A stretch of 36,239 nt of DNA from Hydrogenophaga sp. (GTDB lineage Bacteria > Pseudomonadota > Gammaproteobacteria > Burkholderiales > Burkholderiaceae_C), in assembly GCA_018993155.1 (NCBI GenBank), contig JAGKSX010000022.1, forward strand, positions 1 to 36,239, read 5' to 3'. This document shows, one piece after another, positions 16,772 through 24,635 of this stretch. Numbering within the stretch: position 1 is the first letter of the stretch; each line of letters opens with the position of its first letter. The notes below the pieces were generated by a model. That model saw only the letters and a list, made by a program, of their open reading frames with translations. It made no database searches and was not told the origin of the DNA. Made by a program: the position numbers and the translations under genes.

Positions 16772-17863
16772 TCAGAGGTTGGGGGTGGCTGCGCCGCGCT
16801 TGGGCAGGGCGATGGTGAAGTCCAGATCAAGCACGGTCTCGGGGGCGTGCTTCTGGCCGACGGCGGGAAAAACGATCTGGCTGGCGCTCTCGAGGTTCTT
16901 CGCACCGACCATGCGCAACCGCACGCCGCCCACGGACGCGCCGCTCCCGGCATCGAAGGTGTCGAGCACGGTGGTGGCGCAGCAAATCGTGTCGCCCGCG
17001 AAGGTGGGCGACACATGGCTGCCGCCGTGGATGGCGAGGATGGCCAGCGCGTTCTCGGTGCCGTCGTAGGCCAGGGCCTTGCACACCGAGATGATGTGCC
17101 CGCCGTAGACCAGGCGCTGGCCCATGGGCGAGCGCGCCATGCCGTGCGCATCGAAGTGGGCCTTGGCGGTGTTCTGGTACAGGCGCGTGGCCAGGCTGTG
17201 GTCGCTATGGTTGATGGCCATCGCGGCGGGGTGGTCGATGCGCTCGCCGACGGCGTAGTCCTCCCACAGATCGGTGACGCCGGTGGACTGCGTCACCAGG
17301 GCCGCGCGGTGGTCGAAGCGCTCGGCCGCGAGCGCGGCCAGGGCGGCGGTGTCCACTTGCGCTTGCAGCGTCGGAATCACCGTCTCGCCGCACGCGGCGG
17401 TGGCGTCGCGCTTGTGCACCATCACCCAGCGCACCCAGCTCAACACGGTCTGGCCGTGCTGGTTGCGCGCGGTCGAGCGCACGTAGACCACCCCGGACCG
17501 GCGGTTGGAGTTTTCCTTGAGGCCGATCACATCGCTCTGCACGCTGAGCGTTTCGCCGTTGAAGACCGGCTGGTTGAAGCGCATCTCCGCATAGCCGAGG
17601 TTGGCGACGGCGTTGAGCGAGAGGTCGGGCACGGTCTTGCCGAAGGCGGTGTTGAACACCAGCAGGTCGTCGAGCGGGCGTCCGCGCTGGCCGGCGGCGC
17701 GCGCCACGGGATCGGCGCTGTGCAGGCAGGCGCGGCTGCCGGTGAGCGCGATGTAGAGACTCTGGTCCGCGTCGGTCAGCGTGCGCGGCGTGGCGTGCAC
17801 GAAGCGCTGGCCGAGGCGGAAGTCTTCGAAGTAGTTGCCGGTGCGCGTCTTGCTGCTGCTCAT
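16772..17863 (-). CDS. Mesaconyl-CoA hydratase-like double-hotdog protein
   Basis: A 363-residue double MaoC-like protein. Its N-terminal half closely matches my recollection of the mesaconyl-CoA hydratase (beta-methylmalyl-CoA dehydratase) of the ethylmalonyl-CoA pathway. Shared blocks include NYFEDFRLGQ, HATPRTLT, PLDDLLVFNTAFGKTVPDLS, LNAVANLGYAE, VIGLKENSNRRSGVVYVRST and VLSWVRWVMVHKRD. The reaction is reversible hydration of mesaconyl-CoA to beta-methylmalyl-CoA; related proteins hydrate itaconyl-CoA to citramalyl-CoA. The neighbouring lyase can cleave either product. The rest of the ethylmalonyl-CoA pathway (crotonyl-CoA carboxylase/reductase, ethylmalonyl-CoA mutase) is not in the window, so use in C5-dicarboxylate degradation is more likely than acetate assimilation. 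The start overlaps the preceding stop (ATGA). Confidence 0.85.
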   Translation of the reverse strand: MSSSKTRTGNYFEDFRLGQRFVHATPRTLTDADQSLYIALTGSRACLHSADPVARAAGQRGRPLDDLLVFNTAFGKTVPDLSLNAVANLGYAEMRFNQPVFNGETLSVQSDVIGLKENSNRRSGVVYVRSTARNQHGQTVLSWVRWVMVHKRDATAACGETVIPTLQAQVDTAALAALAAERFDHRAALVTQSTGVTDLWEDYAVGERIDHPAAMAINHSDHSLATRLYQNTAKAHFDAHGMARSPMGQRLVYGGHIISVCKALAYDGTENALAILAIHGGSHVSPTFAGDTICCATTVLDTFDAGSGASVGGVRLRMVGAKNLESASQIVFPAVGQKHAPETVLDLDFTIALPKRGAATPNL

Positions 17864-19026
17864 TGCGGCACCTTGCCGAGCAGGGCGTCGGAAATGATGC
17901 GCTGCTGGATCTCCGAGGTACCCTCGAAGATCTTGGTGAGCCGCGCGTCGCGCCAGTGACGCTCCACCGCGAAGTGCGTGGTGTAGCCCGCGCCGCCGTG
18001 GATCTGGAGGCCTTCGCTGGTCACCTGCTCGGCCATCTCGGTGGCGAAGAGCTTGACCATCGCGGCCTGCGTGTCGCAGCGCTGGCCCTGGTCGATCTGT
18101 TCGCACACCGAATACATCAGCGCGCGCGAGGCTTCGATCTGCGTCGCCATGGTCGCGAGCTTAAAGCGGATGGCCTGGAATTCGCCGATGGAGCGGCCGA
18201 ACTGGTTGCGCTCTTTCGCGTAGACCAGCGAGTCTTCCAGCGCGCCCTGGGCCAGGCCGATGGCGCGCGCCGCCGTGTGGGCGCGCGCGGTTTCCAGGCC
18301 GGCGGTGGCGAGGTAGAAGCCGCGCCCTTCCTCGCCGATCATGTGCGTGGCCGGCACGCGGCATTTGTCGAACGCAAGTTCCCAGGTGGTCCAGCCGAAG
18401 TAGCCGATCTTGGGGATGGTGCTGCCCTTGCAGTTCTCGGGCAGCTGGCCGCGCGGCTTCTCGACCATGAAGGCCGACAGGCCCTTGTGGCGCGCCTTCG
18501 GATCCACCTTGGGGCCGGTGCGCGCGATCACCACGATGAAGTCGGCCTGGTCGGCGAAGGTGCACCAGTACTTGCTGCCGGTGATTTCCCAATGGTCGCC
18601 GTTGCGCACCGCGCGGCAGGTGATGTTGGCCACGTCGGAGCCCGCGTTGGCTTCGGACAGCGAGAACGCACCGAGGTATTCACCGCGCGCCATGCGCGGC
18701 AGGTATTCCTTCTTTTGCTCGTGCGTGAGGTGCTTGAGCGCGCCGATCAGCCCGTTGCCGCGCGCGATCAGGCTGGCCACGCTCATCCAGCCGCGCGAGA
18801 GTTCCTCGGCGACCATGCAGTATTCGGTGGCGCCCAGGCCCAGGCCGCCGTATTCCTCGGGAATCAGGATCGAGAAGTAGCCGAGCTCGGCCATCTCGTC
18901 GATCAACTCGCGCGGGATCATGCCCTTCTCGGGGTCCAGTTTGTTGGCGATCGGCAGCACGCGTTTCATGGTGAATTCGCGGGCCGATTCCTTGATGAGC
19001 TTGCGCTCCTCGGTGAGGATTTGCAT
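17860..19026 (-). CDS. Acyl-CoA dehydrogenase
   Basis: A 388-residue acyl-CoA dehydrogenase of standard length with all expected parts: GAFSLSEANAGSDVAN in the active-site loop, WEITGSKYWCTFADQADF in the beta domain, RNQFGRSIGEFQAIRFKLATM for FAD, QIHGGAGYTTHF, and the catalytic Glu368 in LTKIFEGTSEIQQ. It is therefore a self-sufficient homomeric enzyme, unlike the split pair at 9157-11471. In this operon it could oxidise methylsuccinyl-CoA or a similar short branched or dicarboxylic acyl-CoA to the unsaturated substrate of the following hydratase (inference). It is about 160 residues shorter than the methylsuccinyl-CoA dehydrogenase of the ethylmalonyl-CoA pathway, so it is not that enzyme. 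A GGAGAA ribosome-binding site supports the start. Confidence 0.9.
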   Translation of the reverse strand: MQILTEERKLIKESAREFTMKRVLPIANKLDPEKGMIPRELIDEMAELGYFSILIPEEYGGLGLGATEYCMVAEELSRGWMSVASLIARGNGLIGALKHLTHEQKKEYLPRMARGEYLGAFSLSEANAGSDVANITCRAVRNGDHWEITGSKYWCTFADQADFIVVIARTGPKVDPKARHKGLSAFMVEKPRGQLPENCKGSTIPKIGYFGWTTWELAFDKCRVPATHMIGEEGRGFYLATAGLETARAHTAARAIGLAQGALEDSLVYAKERNQFGRSIGEFQAIRFKLATMATQIEASRALMYSVCEQIDQGQRCDTQAAMVKLFATEMAEQVTSEGLQIHGGAGYTTHFAVERHWRDARLTKIFEGTSEIQQRIISDALLGKVPQ

Positions 19027-19049
19027 AAGGGTTCTCCAGAAATTCGTGT

Positions 19050-20267
19050 TCAGGCGATGGCGCCTTCGCGGCGCAACCGGGCGATGTCGTCGTCTGCCAG
19101 GCCCAGGGCGTGCAGCACGCTGTCGGTATGTTCGCCCAGCAGGGGCGCGCGGCGTTGCACGCCACCGGGCGTTTCGCTGAGCTTGATGGGCACGCCGGCG
19201 ATGCGCACGGGTGCGGGACATCCCGGGTGCTCCACCTCGACCAGCATCTCACGCCGCGCGAAGTGCGGGTCGTCGAAGATGTCGCGCGCGGTGTAGACGG
19301 GCCCGAAGGGCACGTGGCCACCCAGCGCTTCGGCCAACTCGGCCTTGGTGCGCGTGCGGGTGAAGGCCTCGACCGTTTCGATCACCTCGTTCGCGTGCGC
19401 CACGCGCGACTGGTTGGTGGCGTAGCGCGGGTCGGAGGCCATCTCGGGGCGGCCGATGATGCGGGCGAGCTCGGCCCAGAGCTTCTCGTTCGCGCAGGCG
19501 ATCGACACCCAGCCATCCCGTGCCGGGAACAGGCCGAAGGGACAGAGCAGCGGATGCCGGTTGCCCTCGGGACCGGGTGTGCGGTCTTCGTAGGACTGCT
19601 GGTACACGATGCGCTCGCACAGCGCGAGCACGCCGTCGGCCATGGCCACGTCGACGAACTGGCCCTGGCCGGTGCGCTGTGCATGATGCACCGCCGAGAG
19701 AATGCCGATGCCCAGCATCAGGCCCGGTACGATGTCGCCCACGCCCGGGCCGATCTTGGTGGGCGCACCACCTTGCGGGCCGGTGATGCCCATGATGCCG
19801 CCCATGGCCTGCGCGACCACGTCGTAGGCCGGCCAGTCCGCGTACGGGCTTTCACCCGTGCGCGGATCGCCGAAGCCGCGGATGGTGGCATAGACCAGTC
19901 GCGGGTTGAGCGCGCGCAGGCTTTCGTAGCCCAGGCCCAGGCGCTCCATCACACCGGCACGGAAGTTCTCCACGATCACGTCGGCATCGCGCACCAGGCG
20001 CATCAGCAATGTGCGCGCTTCGGGGTGCTTGAGATCCAGCGCGATCGACGACTTGTTGCGGTTGACGCTCTGGAAGTAGCCGCCGAAGGCGCGCAGCGTG
20101 TCGTCGGGGTGGAAGGGGCCGGAGCTGCGGATGCCGTCGCCCGCGAGCGACTCGACCTTGATCACCTGCGCGCCCTGGTCCGCGAGCACCTGGGTGCAGA
20201 TCGGGCCGGCGAGCATCTGCGACAGGTCGATCACCCGCAGACCGGACAAAGCGCCTTGTGGCTGCAT
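19050..20267 (-). CDS. Class III (CaiB/BaiF) CoA-transferase
   Basis: A 405-residue family III CoA-transferase. The opening LSGLRVIDLSQMLAGPICTQVLAD, the ADQGAQVIKVE strand, NRNKSSIALDLKHPEAR and the GVMERLGLGYESL block are characteristic. Asp178 in GPGVGDIVPG is at the position of the Asp that forms the acyl anhydride. This fold also includes alpha-methylacyl-CoA racemases, but the racemase GHD histidine motif is replaced here by PAYDVVAQAMGG, which favours a transferase. It would activate a carboxylic acid using a CoA donor such as succinyl-CoA and so start the pathway completed by the downstream dehydrogenase, hydratase and lyase. The start has GAGGAG upstream; 13 bases separate it from the preceding gene. 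Confidence 0.88.
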   Translation of the reverse strand: MQPQGALSGLRVIDLSQMLAGPICTQVLADQGAQVIKVESLAGDGIRSSGPFHPDDTLRAFGGYFQSVNRNKSSIALDLKHPEARTLLMRLVRDADVIVENFRAGVMERLGLGYESLRALNPRLVYATIRGFGDPRTGESPYADWPAYDVVAQAMGGIMGITGPQGGAPTKIGPGVGDIVPGLMLGIGILSAVHHAQRTGQGQFVDVAMADGVLALCERIVYQQSYEDRTPGPEGNRHPLLCPFGLFPARDGWVSIACANEKLWAELARIIGRPEMASDPRYATNQSRVAHANEVIETVEAFTRTRTKAELAEALGGHVPFGPVYTARDIFDDPHFARREMLVEVEHPGCPAPVRIAGVPIKLSETPGGVQRRAPLLGEHTDSVLHALGLADDDIARLRREGAIA

Positions 20268-20280
20268 GGCTGCGTGCTCC

Positions 20281-21291
20281 TCAGTCCACTTTCGCGCCCG
20301 AGCGCTGGATGGCGGTCTTCCACTTGCTGCGCTCGGCGACCACGAAATCGCCGAACTTTGCGCCGCCCAGCGCCAGTGGCAGGCCACCCATGCGGCCCAG
20401 CGACTCGACCACGGCGGGGTCTTGCAGGGCCTGCGCCACTTCGGTCTGCCAGCGCTCGACGATGGCAGCCGGTGTTTTCGCGGGGAAGAACAGGCCAATC
20501 CACGAGGTCGACTCCGCGCCAGGGTAACCGGCTTCGCCGATGGTCTGCACCTGCGGCAGGGCTGGCAAGCGCGTGGGGCCGGTGACGGCCAGCGCGCGCA
20601 GCTTGCCGGCCTGGATGTGGCCCAGCGTGGTGATCGGGTAGTCGACGCTGATGTCGACCTGGCCGCCGAGCAGATCGTTGATCGACGGTGCGCTGCCCTT
20701 GTACGGGATGTGCACGAACTTCACGCCGGCTTCGGCCTGCAGCAGCTCGCCCGCCAGGTGCGTGCCGGTGCCGTTGCCGGCCGACGAGAACAGCACCTTG
20801 CCCGGGTTCTGCTTCGCAAAGGCGACCAGCTCGGTGATGTTGCGGTACGGGCGGCTGGCGTTCGCCACCACGATGTTGGGGATGGACATGAGCGCGTGCA
20901 CCGGCACGAAATCCTTCGCCGGGTCGAAGGGCAGGGACTTGTAGAGGTACTGGTTGGTCGCCTGCGTGCCCTGTGTGCCCAGCAGCAGCGTGTAGCCGTT
21001 GGGTTCGGCGCGGGCGACGGCTTCCGCTGCGAGGTTGCCGCCTGCGCCCGCGCGGTTCTCGACGATCACGGACTGCCCCAGGCGTTCGCCCACTTTGAGC
21101 GCGATCAAACGCCCGAGCTGATCGGTGATGCCGCCGGCCGGTCCGGGCACCACGATGGTGAGGGGCTTGGTCGGGTACGCGGTTTGCGCCAGTGCGCCGG
21201 GCAGTTGCGCGAGCAATGCAAAGCCGGCAGACAAGGCCAGTGCCACGCGCCTGGCGCGCTGGTTTTTCAGAGAGGAACAGGTCGGTTTCAT
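20281..21291 (-). CDS. Bug-family (tripartite tricarboxylate transporter) periplasmic solute-binding protein
   Basis: A 336-residue periplasmic binding protein, the first gene of the minus-strand operon. The signal peptide covers about residues 1-35: a basic stretch around LKNQRARR, then ALALSAGFALLAQLPGALAQ with likely cleavage after ALA. The mature part has the Bug pattern YPTKPLTIVVPGPAGGITDQ, SVIVENRAGAGGN and PNGYTLLLG. The start is fixed by GGAGA upstream and by the signal peptide; longer in-frame starts would add 35 residues ahead of it and run into the promoter region. Like the Bug protein at 3663 it has no transporter partners in the window, and the two share only family-level similarity. 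It is likely to recognise the organic acid degraded by this operon (inference). Confidence 0.9.
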   Translation of the reverse strand: MKPTCSSLKNQRARRVALALSAGFALLAQLPGALAQTAYPTKPLTIVVPGPAGGITDQLGRLIALKVGERLGQSVIVENRAGAGGNLAAEAVARAEPNGYTLLLGTQGTQATNQYLYKSLPFDPAKDFVPVHALMSIPNIVVANASRPYRNITELVAFAKQNPGKVLFSSAGNGTGTHLAGELLQAEAGVKFVHIPYKGSAPSINDLLGGQVDISVDYPITTLGHIQAGKLRALAVTGPTRLPALPQVQTIGEAGYPGAESTSWIGLFFPAKTPAAIVERWQTEVAQALQDPAVVESLGRMGGLPLALGGAKFGDFVVAERSKWKTAIQRSGAKVD

Positions 21292-21357
21292 GGTGTCTCC
21301 AGAGGGTTGCTTCGACGGTGGGGCCGGGTGGCAGGTAAAGAAACTTCTCGAAATCGC

Positions 21358-21404
21358 TTGGATTTTGAATCCGAGATGGCGTATAGTAATCCGCAATCTC
21401 GGAT
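21358..21404 (+). promoter_or_regulatory. Divergent promoter region with perfect 9-bp inverted repeat, candidate IclR operator
   Basis: A sigma-70-like promoter reads toward the IclR gene at 21432: TTGGAT at 21358-21363 and TATAGT at 21382-21387 with 18 bases between. A perfect inverted repeat, ATCCGAGAT at 21369-21377 and ATCTCGGAT at 21396-21404, flanks the -10 element with an 18-base spacer. The site lies in the only gap between the two divergent operons, so one regulator bound here could control both. Binding by the adjacent IclR protein, with autoregulation, is inference from position. Confidence 0.55.
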
Positions 21405-21431
21405 GAAGCGAAGTTTTTTTTGAAGCCCACC

Positions 21432-22184
21432 ATGTCCAGCCTCATGCCCGTCGTCGGTCGCACGCTGTCTGTTTTTGAGGTCTTCGCTCGCGAGCGGCGC
21501 GAGCTGAGCAACCTCGAAATCGCGCGCTTGCTCGGCGTGCCCGAGAGCAGTTGCTCGGACCTGCTGCACACCTTGCACACCATGGGTTACCTGCGCCGCA
21601 GCCCGGGGTCGCGCCGCTTCTATCCGAGCGGGCGGCTGCACGAAGTTGCGCGGCAGGTGAAGGAGAACGACTCGTTCACGCTGCTGGCGCGCGAAGCCGT
21701 CGACCAGCTCGCCCAGCGCACCAACGAAAGCGCCTTCTTCGGCGTGCTCGACCGGCATGCCGCCAAGGTCGCCGCGGCCCAGCCCAGCCGTTTGCGCCTG
21801 CGCTACATCCTGGACGAGGGCGAGCGCGTGGCGCTGCATGCCTCGGCCCTGGGCAAGGCGCTGTTGGGCGCGCTGCCGCCCGATGCGCTGGCGGCGGAAC
21901 TCGACCATTTGCGGCTGCGCGCCGTCACCTCCGACACCGTGCTGCGACCGGACACGCTGAGCGAACAGCTCGCGCGCGGCCGTGAAGCCGGTTGGTACGA
22001 AACCCGCGGCGAAGGCATCGAGGGCGTGCGCGCCCTGGCCGTGTCCGGCTGGCTCAACGGGCAGCCGGTCGCGCTGTCCCTGGCCGGTCCTATCGCGCGC
22101 ATGGACCGCCACCAAGAGATCTACCTGCAGGCGCTGCAAGAAGCACGCAGCGCACTGCTGGCCGATGACGAAACCACCACTTGA
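21432..22184 (+). CDS. IclR-family transcriptional regulator (second of two paralogues)
   Basis: A 250-residue IclR regulator, first gene of the plus-strand operon. The winged helix at about 10-70 contains LSNLEIARLLGVPESSCSDLLHTLHTMGYL, nearly the same as the paralogue at 14973. The effector domain carries ESAFFGVLDRHAAKVAAAQ and ASALGKALLG. The start is chosen at ATG 21432. A TTG at 21420 is also in frame but would place the start in the T-run just after the promoter, and ATG 21444 matches the paralogue's N-terminus, so the start is uncertain by four residues either way. It is divergent from the Bug/CoA-transferase operon across a gap of about 140 bases that holds a dyad. Confidence 0.88.
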   Translation: MSSLMPVVGRTLSVFEVFARERRELSNLEIARLLGVPESSCSDLLHTLHTMGYLRRSPGSRRFYPSGRLHEVARQVKENDSFTLLAREAVDQLAQRTNESAFFGVLDRHAAKVAAAQPSRLRLRYILDEGERVALHASALGKALLGALPPDALAAELDHLRLRAVTSDTVLRPDTLSEQLARGREAGWYETRGEGIEGVRALAVSGWLNGQPVALSLAGPIARMDRHQEIYLQALQEARSALLADDETTT

Positions 22185-22200
22185 CACAGGAGAACCACAT

Positions 22201-22950
22201 ATGGACCTCGGATTGAAAGACCGCGTCGCGATCGTGACCGGCTCGGCGCGCGGCATCGGCGCGGAGACGGCGCGCACGCTGGCGCAAGAAGGCATGGCGG
22301 TGGTGATCACCGACCTGGACGGTGACGCTGCGCAGGAAACTGCCAAAGGCATCATGGCCCAGGGCGGCCGCGCGATTGCCACGGCGTGCGACGTGCGCAA
22401 CGAACAGCAGGTGAAGGCCATGGTGGCCGCCGGCCACGAGGCCTTTGGCCGCATCGACGTGCTGGTGAACAACGCCGGCCTGGTCAAAGACCGCACGCTG
22501 CTCAAGATGGACGAGGCCGATTGGGACCTCGTGCTCGACGTGACTCTGAAGGGTGCGTTCCACTGCTGCCGCGCCGCGCTGCCGCACATGATCGAAAAAG
22601 GCTGGGGCCGCGTGATCAACATCAGCTCGCGCGCGCTGTTCGGCAACCCGGGCCAGGCCAACTACTCGACCGCCAAGGCCGGCATCGTCGGCTTCACCAG
22701 CGCCATGTCATACGAGGTTGCGCGCAAGGGCGTGACGGTCAACGCCATCGCGCCAGGCTACATCGAAACCGAGTACATCAAGAGCCTGCCGAACTTCGAC
22801 ACCATCCAGGCCAACGTGCTGGCCAAGAACCAGGTGAGCTTCCCGGGCCAGCCCAGCGACGTCGGCGACGCGGTGGCCTTCATCGCCTCCGAGCGCGCGC
22901 GCTACATCACAGGCACCACGCTCTTCGTCACCGGAGGCCGCTATGGTTGA
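22201..22950 (+). CDS. Short-chain dehydrogenase/reductase (FabG-like 3-hydroxyacyl-CoA dehydrogenase)
   Basis: A 249-residue classical SDR with a GGAG site ahead of its ATG. NAD(P) motif TGSARGIG at 13-20, Asp38 at the end of the second strand in VITDLDG (an acidic residue that favours NAD over NADP), NNAG at 90-93, Ser142/143, Tyr155 and Lys159 in ISSRALFGNPGQANYSTAKAG, and a C-terminal TGGRYG. In a catabolic operon with an acyl-CoA dehydrogenase and a MaoC hydratase it most likely oxidises the 3-hydroxyacyl-CoA intermediate. Its last eight bases overlap the start of the next gene, so translation is coupled. Confidence 0.88.
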   Translation: MDLGLKDRVAIVTGSARGIGAETARTLAQEGMAVVITDLDGDAAQETAKGIMAQGGRAIATACDVRNEQQVKAMVAAGHEAFGRIDVLVNNAGLVKDRTLLKMDEADWDLVLDVTLKGAFHCCRAALPHMIEKGWGRVINISSRALFGNPGQANYSTAKAGIVGFTSAMSYEVARKGVTVNAIAPGYIETEYIKSLPNFDTIQANVLAKNQVSFPGQPSDVGDAVAFIASERARYITGTTLFVTGGRYG

Positions 22951-24112
22951 TGCGGTCGACGTCGACGGCTTGAACGCGGATCAGATCCTGATGCGCGACA
23001 ACATCCGTCGCTACCTGAAGGAACAAGTCTCGCCCCTGATCCGCCAGGCGGAAGCCGACAAGCGCTTCCCGTACGAGGTGCTCACCGGCCTAAGCGAGTT
23101 CGGTTACCTCGGCGGCACCTTGCCTGAAGAGGTCGGCGGCCTGGGCCTGGACTTCCCCACCTGGGCCGTGATGATGGAAGAGGTCGGCTACTGCTGGCTC
23201 TCGCTGCGCGTGATGGTCAACACGCTCAACATCGTGTCGGGGCTCATCAACGCGTACGGCAGCGAATACCAGAAGGAGCGCTTCATGCGCCCGCTGCTGC
23301 GCAATCAGCGCAAGACCTTCGTCTCCATCTCCGAGCCCGATGTGGGCTCCAACGTGGCCGAGATCAAGACGCGTGCCGACAAGCGCGGTGATCGCTATGT
23401 GCTCAACGGCGCCAAGCTGTGGATCACCGGCGGCCAGTTCGCCGACTTCGGCGTGGTGGTGGCCCGCACCTTCAGCGAGAGCAGCAACGGCGAGCTCTCG
23501 CTGTTCCTGGTCGAGCGCGACCAGATCCCGCAGGCCGCGTGGAAGACCGAGCCGGTGGAAACCATGTTCGTGCGCCCCACCGGCACCTCCGCCTTCACCT
23601 TCGAGAACGCCGAGATCCCGGCCGTCAACCTGCTCGGGCAGGAAGGGCAGGGCCTGCGCCAGATCCTGATCGGCCTGAACTTCGGCCGGCTCAACGTGGC
23701 CATGGGCGCGATCGGCGCTGCGCAATGCGCGCTGGACCTGTCCACGCAGTACGCACGCGACCGCAAGCAGTTCGGCAAACCTATCGGTTCCTTCCAGCTG
23801 GTGCAGAAGCACATCGTCGACATGACGATGCGCGTGCAGGCCTCGCGCGCGCTCGGCTACCGCGCCGCGCGCGCCATGCAGCAAGGCACCGCGCGCACCG
23901 AATGCTCGATCGCCAAGCTCTACGCCACCGAGTCCGCCTTCGAAGTGGCCAACCTCGCGCTGCAGGTGCACGGCGGCATCGGTTACGCGACCGAGCTGCC
24001 GATCGAGCGCATCTTCCGCGACACCCGCGGCGGGATGATTCCCGAAGGCACGACCGAGATCCAGACGCTGATCATCGGCCGCGAAATTCTGGGCATTTCC
24101 GCCCTTGTCTGA
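22943..24112 (+). CDS. Acyl-CoA dehydrogenase
   Basis: A 389-residue acyl-CoA dehydrogenase with complete motifs: TFVSISEPDVGSNVAEIKTR, NGAKLWITGGQFADFG, RKQFGKPIGSFQLVQKHIVDM, VHGGIGYATELPIERIF, and the catalytic Glu368 in GMIPEGTTEIQ. It is a conventional homotetramer-type enzyme. The start is an ATG overlapping the SDR gene, with GGAGG seven bases upstream inside the SDR coding sequence. The substrate is not evident; dehydrogenases with SEPDVGSN in the loop include glutaryl-CoA-like and cyclohexane-carboxyl-CoA-like members, but that is only a loose hint. It provides the first oxidation for the plus-strand module. Confidence 0.88.
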   Translation: MVDAVDVDGLNADQILMRDNIRRYLKEQVSPLIRQAEADKRFPYEVLTGLSEFGYLGGTLPEEVGGLGLDFPTWAVMMEEVGYCWLSLRVMVNTLNIVSGLINAYGSEYQKERFMRPLLRNQRKTFVSISEPDVGSNVAEIKTRADKRGDRYVLNGAKLWITGGQFADFGVVVARTFSESSNGELSLFLVERDQIPQAAWKTEPVETMFVRPTGTSAFTFENAEIPAVNLLGQEGQGLRQILIGLNFGRLNVAMGAIGAAQCALDLSTQYARDRKQFGKPIGSFQLVQKHIVDMTMRVQASRALGYRAARAMQQGTARTECSIAKLYATESAFEVANLALQVHGGIGYATELPIERIFRDTRGGMIPEGTTEIQTLIIGREILGISALV

Positions 24113-24131
24113 CTTCACGAGACCGCACACC

Positions 24132-24635
24132 ATGTCCACTGCTTCTTCTTCCGTCGTCAACGACGTCGCCCAGGCTTCCATCTACTGGGAAGACCTGCCC
24201 GTCGGCACCACTTACACCACCTCGTCGCGCACCATCACGGAAGCCGACGTGGCCGCCTTCGCGGCCCTCACCGGCGACTTCAACCGCCTGCACGTCGACG
24301 CCGAGTACGCCAAGGCTTCGACGCACGGCCAGCGCATCGCGCACGGCATGCTGGTCGCCTCCTTCATGGCGGGCCTGACCTCGCGCTCCATCCCCAACCA
24401 GCTGATGGAAAACGCGCTCTTCGGCGTGCTGGAGAACACGGTGAAGTTCCCGCGCGCGACCTACATCAACGACACCATCCGCGTCGAGATCGAGGTGGTG
24501 GAGCAGAAGCCCACCAGCAAGCCCGAGCGCGGCCTGATCAAGTTCGTGCGCAAGGCGGTGAATCAGCGCGGAGAGGTGTGCTGCGAACTCGGCGCCACCT
24601 GCCTGCTCAAGCGCCGCGCACCGGCCGCCGCGTGA
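24132..24635 (+). CDS. MaoC-family single-hotdog enoyl-CoA hydratase
   Basis: A 167-residue MaoC-like dehydratase. The hydratase signature is at 48-56, GDFNRLHVD, with Asp49, Asn51 and His54 in catalytic positions, followed by the HG turn in RIAHGMLVASFMAGL. Single hotdogs of this type act as dimers on short-chain enoyl-CoA. It supplies the hydration step between the acyl-CoA dehydrogenase and the SDR. The ATG at 24132 is preferred; an in-frame TTG at 24105 would overlap the end of the preceding gene. The stop TGA overlaps the ATG of the next gene by one base. Confidence 0.87.
   Translation: MSTASSSVVNDVAQASIYWEDLPVGTTYTTSSRTITEADVAAFAALTGDFNRLHVDAEYAKASTHGQRIAHGMLVASFMAGLTSRSIPNQLMENALFGVLENTVKFPRATYINDTIRVEIEVVEQKPTSKPERGLIKFVRKAVNQRGEVCCELGATCLLKRRAPAAA

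Noticed and set aside
16772-17863. Presence of the full ethylmalonyl-CoA pathway
   Set aside because: Only the hydratase and a lyase resemble it; carboxylase/reductase and mutase genes are absent, and the dehydrogenase is too short for methylsuccinyl-CoA dehydrogenase.
16499-17959. Long plus-strand open frame opposite the hydratase and dehydrogenase genes
   Set aside because: The minus strand has recognisable enzymes with ATGA overlaps; the plus-strand protein has no motif and is rich in Gly, Ala, Val and His, as antisense frames are.
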